From assembly GCF_014649035.1 (NCBI RefSeq), contig NZ_BMSG01000020.1, positions 62,001 to 126,000 of the forward strand: a stretch of 64,000 nucleotides of DNA. The letters are read 5' to 3'. Below, in pieces: positions 17,456 through 25,136 of this stretch. A model generated the notes under the pieces. The model worked only from the letters and a program-made list of their open reading frames with translations. It did no database searches and was not told the DNA's origin. Source of the DNA: Streptomyces sindenensis (GTDB taxonomy: Bacteria; Actinomycetota; Actinomycetes; Streptomycetales; Streptomycetaceae). How positions within the stretch are numbered: the stretch's first letter is position 1; every line of letters starts with the position of its first letter. A program made the position numbers and the translations under genes.

Positions 17456-18804
17456 CCACCGCCGCCACCAGGCCGCCCACCCGGCGCACCCCGACCGGGG
17501 CCGCCCAGCGCGTCGAACCGCTGATCGAGCGGTTCCTCGGCGGCGGACTGCCGGTCCGGGTACGGATGTGGGACGGCAGCGAGACCGGCCCGCAGGACGC
17601 CCCCACCGTCCATGTGCGGACCCGCAGAGCCCTGCGCCGCCTGCTGTGGGAGCCGGGCGAACTCGGCCTCGCCGAGGCCTACATCACCGGCGACATCGAC
17701 CTCGACGCCGACCTCGGCGACGGGCTGCGCGCGATGCGCCGCGCCGTACGGGAACGCGGCCTCACCGCGCCCGCGCCCGCCCTCGCCGACCGCGTCAAGG
17801 CGGCCGGCCTCGCCCTGCGCCTCGGCGCGGTCGGCCTCCGGCCGCCGGTGCCTGCCGCCCGCGCGGGACTGCGCGGGGAACTGCACAGCAAGGCCCGCGA
17901 CCGGGCGGCGATCAGCCACCACTACGACCTGTCCAACGCGTTCTACGCCCTGCTCCTCGACGAGACGATGGCGTACTCCTGCGGCTACTGGACCAGCGAC
18001 GCACCCGGTTACGGCCCGGCCGACGCCCAGCGCGACAAGCTGGAGCTGATCTGCCGCAAGCTCGCACTGCGGCCCGGCGCACGGCTGCTGGACATCGGCT
18101 GCGGCTGGGGTTCGCTGACCCTGTACGCCGCCGAGCGCCACGGCGTCCACGTCACCGCCGTCACCCTCGCCGCCGAACAGGCCGCGTACGTACGGCAGCA
18201 GGTCACGGCACGCGGTCTCGACGACCTCGTCGAGGTGCTGAACATCGACTACCGGGACATCGCGGAGCGGCCCGGAACCCGCGGCGCGTTCGACGCCGTC
18301 TCCACCGTCGAGATGGGCGAACACGTCGGGGACGCCGAGTATCCGGCGTTCACCCGCATCCTGCACGACGTGCTCCGGCCGCAGGGCCGGGCCATGGTCC
18401 AGCAGATGTCCCGGGGAACGACCGCCCCGGGCGGCGGCGCGTTCATCGAGTCCTACATCGCCCCCGACATGCACATGCGGCCGCTCGGCGAGACCGTCGC
18501 CCTGCTGGAGGGCGCCGGCCTCGAAGTGCGGGACGTCGAATCACTGCGCGAGCACTACGTACGGACCGTGGAGGCCTGGCGGCGCACCCTGGAGGAGCGC
18601 TGGGCGGAGTTCGTCGCCATGGTGGGGGAGGAGACCGCGCGGGTGTGGCGGCTCTATCTCGTCGGCGGCGCGCTCGCGTTCGAGGAACGGCGGATGGGCG
18701 TCGACCAGATCCTGTCCGTACGGCCCGACCCGGGCGGCTCCGCCGCGATGCCCGCCACCCGGCGCGACTGGCACGCACCGGCCGGTCCCGAGGAGGAGCG
18801 GTGA
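17452..18804 (+). CDS. Cyclopropane-fatty-acyl-phospholipid synthase-like methyltransferase (second)
   Basis: 450 residues and paralogous to the preceding gene: AISHHYDLSNAFYALLLDE, MAYSCGYW and SAM motif LDIGCGWGSL. The N-terminal acyl-binding part contains GLAEAYITGDIDLDADL. The two copies are clearly diverged, so they probably act on different positions or give different products (cyclopropane versus methyl-branched), but that cannot be decided from sequence. It overlaps both neighbours by 4 nt within the SigK-type operon. Confidence 0.9.
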   Translation: MTTAATRPPTRRTPTGAAQRVEPLIERFLGGGLPVRVRMWDGSETGPQDAPTVHVRTRRALRRLLWEPGELGLAEAYITGDIDLDADLGDGLRAMRRAVRERGLTAPAPALADRVKAAGLALRLGAVGLRPPVPAARAGLRGELHSKARDRAAISHHYDLSNAFYALLLDETMAYSCGYWTSDAPGYGPADAQRDKLELICRKLALRPGARLLDIGCGWGSLTLYAAERHGVHVTAVTLAAEQAAYVRQQVTARGLDDLVEVLNIDYRDIAERPGTRGAFDAVSTVEMGEHVGDAEYPAFTRILHDVLRPQGRAMVQQMSRGTTAPGGGAFIESYIAPDMHMRPLGETVALLEGAGLEVRDVESLREHYVRTVEAWRRTLEERWAEFVAMVGEETARVWRLYLVGGALAFEERRMGVDQILSVRPDPGGSAAMPATRRDWHAPAGPEEER

Positions 18805-19604
18805 GCGGCTTCGCCTGGGACGCGTTCGCGAGCGGGCTCGCGGGCGCGGCCGTCGCCGCCCTCGGAGTCATGCTCGTCACCTTCGCCGTCGCCCTGAACA
18901 AGGGGGTGCACCGGATCGTCGACATCGCCTGGGGACTCGGGTTCGCCGCCGTCGCCCTGGTCTCCTACGGTCTCTCGGCGGGCGTCGGAGACGACGGCCG
19001 CCGGCTCCTGGTCACCGCGCTGACCGTGATCTGGGGGGTGCGCCTCGCGATCCACATCGGGCGGCGCGGGAAGGGCCACGGAGAGGATCCGCGCTACGCG
19101 AAGATGCTGGCCAAGGCCCCCGGAAACCCCCAGCTGTACGCCCTGCGCAAGGTGTATCTGCTCCAGGGCGCGCTGGTCTGGCTCGTCTCGCTGCCGGTGC
19201 AGGCCGCGCAGTACCTCACCGCGCCGCTGGCCTGGTGGGCCTGGGCGGGGGTGCTGCTGTGGGCGGTCGGACTGGCCTTCGAGGCGATCGGTGACGCCCA
19301 GCTCGCCCGGTTCAAGGCCGACCCCGCCAACAAGGGGAAGATCATGGACCGAGGGCTGTGGTCCTGGACCCGCCACCCCAACTACTTCGGCGACTTCTGC
19401 GTCTGGTGGGGCCTCTTCCTCTTCGTCTGCCAGGCGCCCGCCGCCGCTGCCGCCACCGTCGTCGCCCCGCTGGTGATGAGCTTCCTGCTGACCAAGGGCA
19501 GTGGCGCGGCCCTGCTGGAGCGCCATATGGCCGACCGGCCCGGTTTCGCCGAGTACCGGGTCCGGACGAGCGGCTTCTTCCCGCGGCCGCCGCGCCGGGC
19601 GTGA
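18801..19604 (+). CDS. DUF1295-family membrane protein (steroid reductase-like fold)
   Basis: 267 residues with about six or seven TM helices. DUF1295 signatures are present: VDIAWGLGF, WGVRLAIHIGRRGKGHGEDPRY and the C-terminal WSWTRHPNYFGDFCVWWG. This C-terminal motif is shared with isoprenylcysteine methyltransferases and 3-oxo-5-alpha-steroid 4-dehydrogenases, which bind a nucleotide or SAM cofactor. Equivalent to Rv0446c. It is last in the operon, starts at an overlapping GTG and is followed by a strong terminator. It may reduce the lipid product made by the upstream enzymes; this is inference. Confidence 0.87.
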   Translation: MSGFAWDAFASGLAGAAVAALGVMLVTFAVALNKGVHRIVDIAWGLGFAAVALVSYGLSAGVGDDGRRLLVTALTVIWGVRLAIHIGRRGKGHGEDPRYAKMLAKAPGNPQLYALRKVYLLQGALVWLVSLPVQAAQYLTAPLAWWAWAGVLLWAVGLAFEAIGDAQLARFKADPANKGKIMDRGLWSWTRHPNYFGDFCVWWGLFLFVCQAPAAAAATVVAPLVMSFLLTKGSGAALLERHMADRPGFAEYRVRTSGFFPRPPRRA

Positions 19605-19608
19605 GGAA

Positions 19609-19656
19609 CCCGGAAGGGGCCTGTTCCGCAGCCGCGCGGAACAGGCCCCTTCCGGG
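19609..19656. terminator. Bidirectional terminator between the SigK operon and phr
   Basis: A perfect 21-bp stem (19609-19629 with 19636-19656) around AGCCGC, between convergent genes whose stops lie 5 bp and 11 bp away. Confidence 0.85.
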
Positions 19657-19666
19657 CGCGTACGGG

Positions 19667-21037
19667 TCAGTCCAGGCCGCGCGCGCGTTCGAAGCGGGAC
19701 CGTGCCTCGGCCAGGTCCACCACCGGGTCGGGATAGTCCACGCCCGCCCGGTCCAGGCCCTCCAGCTTCCAGGGCTCATGGATCGCGGGCCCCTCCACCT
19801 CCGCCAGCTCCGGCACCCACCGCCGTACGTAAGCACCGTCGGGGTCGAAGCGCTTGCCCTGGATCACCGGGTTCAAGATCCGGTTGGGGCGGGTGTCCGT
19901 GCCGGTGCCCGCCACCCACTGCCAGTTGAGCTGGTTGTTCGCCACGTCCCCGTCGACCAGCAGCTCCAGGAAGTGCCGTGCGCCCACCCGCCAGTCCACG
20001 TACAGCGTCTTGGTGAGGAAGCTCGCGGCCAGCATTCGGCCCCGGTTGTGCATCCAGCCCTCGTGCGCGAGCTGCCGCATCGCCGCGTCCACCAGCGGAT
20101 AGCCCGTGTGCCCGGACTTCCAGGCCGCGATCTCGTCCTCGTCGGAGCGCCAGCGGTCGTGGCGCGGCCGGTAGTCGGACCAGGAGGCGTCGGGCCGGGC
20201 GGCGAGGACCTGGTGGTGGAAGTCGCGCCAGGCCAGCTGCCGCACGAACGCCTCGCCGCCGGGGCCGCCCTTCTCCCGCGCCCGGTTGGCCAGTTCGGCG
20301 GCGGAGACCGTACCGAAGTGCAGATGCGGGGAGAGCCGGGACGTCGCGTCGCCGGCCAGGTCGTCGTGGCCGTCCTCGTAGTCGGCCATGGGGCCGTGGA
20401 GCCAGGACGTCACCAGCTTGCGGCCCGCCTGCTCGCCGCCCCGGGCGAGACCGGGGGAGACGTGCTGGATCGCGCCCCGGTCCGGGAGCGCGTCACCGGA
20501 CACGCCGTCGGGCACCCGGACCGTGCGGGGAGCGGCCAGTGTGCCCCGTACTCCCTCCGCCTCCCAACGGCGGAAGTACGGGGTGAACACCGCGAAGTGG
20601 TCCTTGCCGCCCGTCGGGACCACCCGGCCCGGGGCGAGCGCGGTGACCACCGCGTCATGGACGCGCAGCTCGCAGCCGGTGCCCGCGAGGGCCTCCCGGA
20701 TGCGTTCCTCACGCCGGGCCGCGTACCCGCTGACCCCGGCGGCGATGTGCACGGACTCCGCCCCGGTCCGCTCGACGACCCGTTTCACCTCGCGGGCGCT
20801 CTCGCCCCGACGGAGGACCAGTCTCCCCCCGCGGTCACGGAGTCCGGCGTCCAGGTCCGCCAGGCAGTCCGCGAGGAACGCCAGCCGGTTGGGCGCGTCG
20901 AACCCGGCCCGCTGGACAGCGTCGTCCCGCACGAACAGCGGGACGACCTCGTCCGCGTCCCGCAGGGCGGCTCGCAGCACCGGATGGTCGTGCAGACGCA
21001 GGTCGGAGGTGAACAGCACCACCGCGACACTACTCAT
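19667..21037 (-). CDS. phr: Deoxyribodipyrimidine photolyase (cryptochrome/photolyase family)
   Basis: 456 residues. It has an N-terminal alpha/beta antenna domain (VAVVLFTSDLRLHDHPVL) and a C-terminal helical FAD domain with SRLSPHLHFGTVS, AWRDFHHQVLA, GYPLVDAAMRQL and WQWVAGTGTDTRPNRI, all diagnostic of DNA photolyases that repair cyclobutane pyrimidine dimers using blue light. It lies downstream of sigK-rskA on the same strand, 80 bp after the anti-sigma gene, with a 21-bp tandem repeat in between. It may therefore be partly under SigK-type control. Confidence 0.93.
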   Translation of the reverse strand: MSSVAVVLFTSDLRLHDHPVLRAALRDADEVVPLFVRDDAVQRAGFDAPNRLAFLADCLADLDAGLRDRGGRLVLRRGESAREVKRVVERTGAESVHIAAGVSGYAARREERIREALAGTGCELRVHDAVVTALAPGRVVPTGGKDHFAVFTPYFRRWEAEGVRGTLAAPRTVRVPDGVSGDALPDRGAIQHVSPGLARGGEQAGRKLVTSWLHGPMADYEDGHDDLAGDATSRLSPHLHFGTVSAAELANRAREKGGPGGEAFVRQLAWRDFHHQVLAARPDASWSDYRPRHDRWRSDEDEIAAWKSGHTGYPLVDAAMRQLAHEGWMHNRGRMLAASFLTKTLYVDWRVGARHFLELLVDGDVANNQLNWQWVAGTGTDTRPNRILNPVIQGKRFDPDGAYVRRWVPELAEVEGPAIHEPWKLEGLDRAGVDYPDPVVDLAEARSRFERARGLD

Positions 21038-21054
21038 GGAACGTGTGCTCCCTT

Positions 21055-21117
21055 GCGGTACTCGTGGGGGGAAATGCGGTGTTCGTGGGGGACAACGCGG
21101 TACTCGTGGGGGAAGCG
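21055..21117 (-). repeat. Three 21-bp tandem repeats between rskA and phr
   Basis: Three consecutive 21-bp units (21055-21075, 21076-21096, 21097-21117) share the pattern GCGGTRYTCGTGGGGG plus five variable bases. They fill the gap exactly up to the rskA stop codon. They may be a binding-site array, an mRNA element, or slippage products. Confidence 0.75.
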
Positions 21118-21870
21118 TCAGGCGGTCGGGAAGTCCATCAGCGCCACCGGATCCGAAGTCGGTTCGACGGAGCCACCGGCGGGCTCGACCGTGATGCCCA
21201 TCCCGGACGCCCGGTCCACCGGCCCGTCCAGCAGGACCGCGTCGTCGCTCGCCTTCGGGTCCATCAGTCCGGCCGAGCGCATCGTGCCCTCGTCGTTGAA
21301 CCAGATCTGGTAGACCTTGCCGCTCGGCGGCGGTGCCATGCCGGAGGCCAGGAACACCGCGCGGTTCTGGCTCTGCGAGACGACGACGGTGCCGCGAGCC
21401 CCACCCGTCAGCTCGCCCGACGAGGTCTTCGCGTCCGGGGCGGAGAGCACCTGCGCCAGCTGCTCGTTCTGCCGCTGCGCCTGGTTCGCCTCCTGCCGCG
21501 CGTCCTGCGCCAGCTGGTTCTGCCAGACCGCGACCCCGCCGAACGCGGCGGCCGCCGCGACGCAGGCGGCGAGCGCGTAGGCGTACCACCGCCCGGTGCG
21601 CCCCCTGCCGCCGGTCCGTTCACGCCTGCCGTGCGCCGGAGCCTCCTGGCGTACGGTCGTGATCTCCCGCAGCACCCTCTCGCGCAGCTCGCGCGGCGGG
21701 GTCTCGGCGACGGCGAGACCGAGCCGGGCAGCGGTGGCCGACAGCTCCCGCACCTCCTGGGCGCAGGCCTCGCAGTCCTCCAGATGCTCTTCGAACGGCC
21801 GCTGTTCGGACTCCGGCAGCGCGTGCAGGGCGTAGGCCCCGGTCAGCGTGTGCAGTTCGGCCGTGCTCAT
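21118..21870 (-). CDS. rskA: Anti-sigma factor, RskA/SigK-associated type
   Basis: 250 residues. The N-terminal anti-sigma domain carries a zinc-binding HxxxCxxC motif (HLEDCEACAQEV, about 29-40). One TM helix (about 94-112) is followed by an extracytoplasmic RskA domain (about 135-250, with KVYQIWFNDEGTMRSAGLM). Such proteins hold the sigma factor inactive at the membrane and release it after regulated proteolysis. The ATG overlaps the sigma-factor stop by 4 nt. Equivalent to Rv0444c. Confidence 0.9.
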   Translation of the reverse strand: MSTAELHTLTGAYALHALPESEQRPFEEHLEDCEACAQEVRELSATAARLGLAVAETPPRELRERVLREITTVRQEAPAHGRRERTGGRGRTGRWYAYALAACVAAAAAFGGVAVWQNQLAQDARQEANQAQRQNEQLAQVLSAPDAKTSSGELTGGARGTVVVSQSQNRAVFLASGMAPPPSGKVYQIWFNDEGTMRSAGLMDPKASDDAVLLDGPVDRASGMGITVEPAGGSVEPTSDPVALMDFPTA

Positions 21871-22451
21871 GCGCTCACCCCCAGGCAGTCGCGCAGCCGG
21901 ATGAGGCCGTCGCGGAGTCGTGTCTTGATGGTGCCGAGCGGCACGGAGAGCAGTTCGGAGACCTCACGGTAGGTCAGGCCCCGGTAGTAGGCGAGGGTCA
22001 CCGACTCCCGTTGCAGCTCGGACAGGGTGCGCATGCAGCGCCGTACCTGTTCTCTCTCCAGCCGGGTCTCGACCTGTTCGGACACCTCGTCGAAGGCGGG
22101 CGTCCGATCCAGCAGCGCCGCCTTGTGCTCCCGGGCGGCGGCCGCCTCGGCGGAGCGGACCCGGTCGACGGCCCGGTGGTGGGCCAGGGTCAGCACCCAG
22201 TTCATCGCGCTGCCCCGGGCGGCCTGGAAGCGGGGCGCGGTGCGCCACACCTCCACCAGCACCTCCTGCGCCACCTCCTCCGACTGCGCCGGGTCGCGGA
22301 GGACACTGCGCACCAGGCCGAGCACGGGACCGCTCACCGCGTCGTACACCGAGGCGAACGCGTCCTGGTCGCCCCGCGCGACCCGCACCAGGAGTTCCTG
22401 GAGATCGGGACCGGGCGAGGGCACCCCACTGATGTGTACGGCTTCCTTCAC
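21867..22451 (-). CDS. sigK: ECF RNA polymerase sigma factor, SigK type
   Basis: 194 residues with sigma region 2 (about 25-90, DAFASVYDAVSGPVLGLVRS) and region 4 (about 130-190, ESVTLAYYRGLTYREVSELL and GTIKTRLRDGLIRLR), and no region 3, so an extracytoplasmic-function sigma factor. Neighbours and the following RskA-type anti-sigma factor identify it as SigK-like. The GTG start has GGGAGGAAA upstream and lies 38 bp after a promoter matching those of the fasciclin and amine oxidase genes, indicating autoregulation. Confidence 0.9.
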   Translation of the reverse strand: MKEAVHISGVPSPGPDLQELLVRVARGDQDAFASVYDAVSGPVLGLVRSVLRDPAQSEEVAQEVLVEVWRTAPRFQAARGSAMNWVLTLAHHRAVDRVRSAEAAAAREHKAALLDRTPAFDEVSEQVETRLEREQVRRCMRTLSELQRESVTLAYYRGLTYREVSELLSVPLGTIKTRLRDGLIRLRDCLGVSA

Positions 22452-22489
22452 GCGGGTTTCCTCCCGGAGCGATCGACGGTTCCGCAAGT

Positions 22490-22518
22490 GATTCGGAGCC
22501 GGCGCCCGTGCGGATTGG
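22490..22518 (-). promoter_or_regulatory. SigK-type autoregulatory promoter of sigK
   Basis: On the minus strand CCAATCC (22512-22518) and CCGAATC (22490-22496) are separated by 15 bp. Motifs and spacing match the fasciclin and amine oxidase promoters. Confidence 0.7.
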
Positions 22519-22867
22519 TCGGATGTCCGCGATCTTTCCAGACCGGCCCCCCGGAGGCCGCGCGACTCAGCCGGGGAGCGGTTCCCGCCGCCGCCAACGG
22601 ACGGCGCGGACGGCGAGGAGGACCAGCGGCCCGAACGGCGCCGGCAGATCGTCAGCACCGGCGGCGGGCCCGTCAGCAGCGGCGACAGCCCCCCAGCTTC
22701 CGGCTCTCGGGGCAAACATCCACCGACCGAGCAGCAGATCCCGGGCGATCACCTGCGCCCGGAGGGCACCCGCCCCGCCGGACCGTCCTCGGCGAGGCGA
22801 TGTTCGGCGCTCTGCGGCACCTGAGGTCGTTCCTGGCCCGTCGGGTCGGCCGCGCCCCTGAACGAGC
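22519..22867. other. Gap without a convincing gene
   Basis: The stretch between the sigK promoter and the terminator at 22868 has no reading frame with a ribosome binding site and Streptomyces-like codon bias. It is GC-rich filler as far as I can see. Confidence 0.5.
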
Positions 22868-22904
22868 GGACCCCGTCCGCCGCGATGTGCGGCGGACGGG
22901 GTCC
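22868..22904 (-). terminator. Hairpin terminator downstream of the siderophore-interacting gene
   Basis: A perfect 16-bp stem (22868-22883 with 22889-22904) and GATGT loop, 123 bp past the stop codon on the minus strand. Confidence 0.65.
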
Positions 22905-23027
22905 GGGGATGTGCTCTGCTCGCCGAGCGCCGAGGCGGCCAGGTGGGCCGGCTGCCGGGGTGAGACTGCGGTCCGGCCGCCCGGAGGCCAGGCGGCCAGG
23001 CGGCCTCGGCCGTCCGGCAAGCAGCCG

Positions 23028-23879
23028 CTACGCGGCGGTCGTGCCGCCCTCCTGTTCGCGTTCCACCTGCTCGTTCCACTCGCGCTTCACCGCGCGCCAG
23101 GCGTCGTCGTTCTTGCCGAGACGCCAGTAGCCCGAGATCGACAGCTGGGCCAGCGGGATCTGCCGCTCCACGCGCAGATAGCGGCGGATCTCCTTCACGA
23201 AGCCCGCCTCCCCGTGCACGAACGCCTGGACCTCGCCCTCGGGGAAGTCCAGCCCCTTCACGGCGGCGGTCAGCAGCTGGCCGACCGGGCGGTCGCCCCG
23301 GTGCAGCCAGGTCACGGCCACCCCGTCGGGCGTCACGATCTTCTGCTCCTCCGAGGCGTCCGGCACCTCCACGAAGGCGTGCACCAGCGCGCCCACGGGC
23401 ATCTGCTCCAGCGCCGCCGCGATGGCGGGCAGCGCGCTCTCGTCGCCGACCAGCAGGTGCCAGTCCGCCGAGGCGTCGGGGCCGTAACCGCCGCCGGGGC
23501 CGAGGAAGGTCACCTGCTCACCCACGCGCGCCCGCTGGGCCCACGGTCCCGCCAGGCCCTCGTCGCCGTGCACGACGAAGTCGACGGCCATCTCCCGGGC
23601 GACCGGATCCCACGAACGCACCGTGTACGTACGGGTGGTGGGCCACAGCTCGCGCGGGTAGGACTCCCGGACGGCCGCCATGTCGAACGGGTGCGAGTAG
23701 TCCGCGCCCTCGGGCGCGAAGCACAGCTTGATGTAGTGGTCGGTGAAGCCGGAGAGGGAGAAGTCCGCCAGCCCCTCGCCGCCGAGGACCACCCGCACCA
23801 TGTGCGGGGTGATCTGCTCGGTGCGCACGACCTGCGCGCCCTGGGCCTTGGGTCCCTGCCGGGCCGGCCGCTCTGCCAC
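23028..23879 (-). CDS. Siderophore-interacting protein (FAD-dependent ferric-siderophore reductase)
   Basis: 283 residues. The FAD-binding motif RTYTVRSW (about 83-90) and the SIP C-terminal domain (HLLVGDESALPAIAAALEQM, FVHGEAGFVKEIRRYL) are clear. The protein would reduce ferric iron in imported siderophores to release it in the cytoplasm. It starts at GTG 23879; a perfect DmdR1/IdeR-type iron box lies 22 bp upstream, so expression should rise under iron limitation. No transporter or siderophore biosynthesis gene is adjacent, so it is a standalone iron-scavenging gene. Confidence 0.93.
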   Translation of the reverse strand: MAERPARQGPKAQGAQVVRTEQITPHMVRVVLGGEGLADFSLSGFTDHYIKLCFAPEGADYSHPFDMAAVRESYPRELWPTTRTYTVRSWDPVAREMAVDFVVHGDEGLAGPWAQRARVGEQVTFLGPGGGYGPDASADWHLLVGDESALPAIAAALEQMPVGALVHAFVEVPDASEEQKIVTPDGVAVTWLHRGDRPVGQLLTAAVKGLDFPEGEVQAFVHGEAGFVKEIRRYLRVERQIPLAQLSISGYWRLGKNDDAWRAVKREWNEQVEREQEGGTTAA

Positions 23880-23900
23880 GAGGTACTCCCTGGTTCGAAG

Positions 23901-23918
23901 ACTTAGGTATACCTAAGT
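23901..23918 (-). promoter_or_regulatory. Iron box (DmdR1/IdeR operator)
   Basis: ACTTAGGTATACCTAAGT is a perfect 18-bp palindrome matching the TTAGG...CCTAA core of actinobacterial iron-repressor operators. It lies directly upstream of the siderophore-interacting gene. Confidence 0.85.
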
Positions 23919-23967
23919 TAACACCCCGGCCGGAGCCCCGGTCGACCCCTCATTGCTGGTCGACCCC

Positions 23968-24891
23968 TCAGTGCTGAAGGACGGTCAGCAGGCGCTGGAT
24001 CGCCCCGCTCAGCCCCCACTGCTCCGCCAGCGCCTCCAGCGCGGCCGGGTCGCGCGGTTCGCGCGGCAGCGCCGGATCGAAGTGGGGCAGCGGCACGTCC
24101 CCGGCCACCCGGACCACCTTCGGCGCGACGGCGACGTAGGCGCGGGACTCGTCCAGCCGCTTGCGCTGCGACGGGGTCAGCTTCGCCTCGGGGTCGTCTA
24201 CCGCCGCCATGATCCCGTCGAGATCGCCGTACGCGTCCAGCAGCTTCGCCGCCGTCTTCTCGCCGATGCCGGGGACGCCCGGCAGTCCGTCGCTCGGGTC
24301 GCCGCGCAGCAGTGCCAGATCCACGTACCCCGCGCCGTCCACGCCGTACTTCTCGCGCAGCCACGCCTCGTCGGTCACCTGGAGCGTGCCGACGCCCTTG
24401 AGCGGGTAGAGCACGCGCACCTGGCGGGCGTCGTCGACCAGCTGATACAGATCGCGGTCGCCGGTGACGATGTCGACCGGGCCCTTCGCCCGCGCCGTGA
24501 GCGTGCCGATGATGTCGTCCGCCTCGTACGGCGTGACGCCGACGCGGGCGATCCCGAGCGCCGCCAGCACGTCCTCGATGATCGGGACCTGCGGGGACAG
24601 CGTGTCGGGGATCTCCTCCTCGTCCGTCTGTCCGGCAGGCGTCTCCTCGGCGACCCGGTGCGCCTTGTACGTCGGGATGAGGTCGACCCGCCACTGCGGA
24701 CGCCAGTCGTTGTCCCAGCAGGCGACCAGCTCGTCCGGCCGGTGGTCGTGCACCAGGCGGCCGATGAAGTCGAGGAGGCCGCGCACGGCGTTCACGGGCG
24801 TCCCGTCCGGCGCGCGCACCGAATCGGGCACTCCGAAGTAGGCGCGGAAGTACAGGGAGGCGGTGTCGAGGAGCATCAGGCGTCGCGTCAC
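23968..24891 (-). CDS. 5'-3' exonuclease (DNA polymerase I N-terminal-like)
   Basis: 307 residues, a free-standing version of the Pol I 5' nuclease domain. Metal-binding motifs are visible: LLDTASLYFRAYFG near the start, YEADDIIGTL, VTGDRDLYQL, and the helix-hairpin-helix GDPSDGLPGVPGIGEKTA. It would remove RNA primers or 5' flaps during replication and repair. GTG start at 24891; no other in-frame start precedes the first metal-ligand motif at a sensible distance. It is divergent from the Opu transporter operon. Confidence 0.9.
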   Translation of the reverse strand: MTRRLMLLDTASLYFRAYFGVPDSVRAPDGTPVNAVRGLLDFIGRLVHDHRPDELVACWDNDWRPQWRVDLIPTYKAHRVAEETPAGQTDEEEIPDTLSPQVPIIEDVLAALGIARVGVTPYEADDIIGTLTARAKGPVDIVTGDRDLYQLVDDARQVRVLYPLKGVGTLQVTDEAWLREKYGVDGAGYVDLALLRGDPSDGLPGVPGIGEKTAAKLLDAYGDLDGIMAAVDDPEAKLTPSQRKRLDESRAYVAVAPKVVRVAGDVPLPHFDPALPREPRDPAALEALAEQWGLSGAIQRLLTVLQH

Positions 24892-25081
24892 AGACCCGAT
24901 GATGCCCCACCCCGCCGACAGTCGCTCCCAGTCATCGCTTGTCAGCGCTCCGTCGCAGGTCAGTGATGTGGGTCACGGTCGCGTTTGGGCTGTGTAAGTA
25001 CGGGCAGGCGCGGCACCGGAGCGGACCACGTCGCATTTTCAACTAGTGCATGTGTCACGCGGACAGAGCCCGCATTGCTCC

Positions 25082-25114
25082 ACGGTCTGCCGGAGGGGGT
25101 GGCAGACCGTTTTT
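25082..25114 (+). promoter_or_regulatory. Terminator-like hairpin in the leader of the Opu operon
   Basis: ACGGTCTGCC (25082-25091) pairs perfectly with GGCAGACCGT (25101-25110) over a 9-nt loop, followed by a T run to 25114. No plus-strand gene lies upstream for it to terminate. It sits 23 bp before the transporter start codon, where an attenuator or riboswitch expression platform would be. Confidence 0.6.
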
Positions 25115-25136
25115 CGGTTCGACGCGTGAGGTGTAT

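Noticed and set aside
25050..25136. Longer N-terminus for the Opu ATPase
   Set aside because: It would translate through the leader hairpin; the ProV family start fits GTG 25137.
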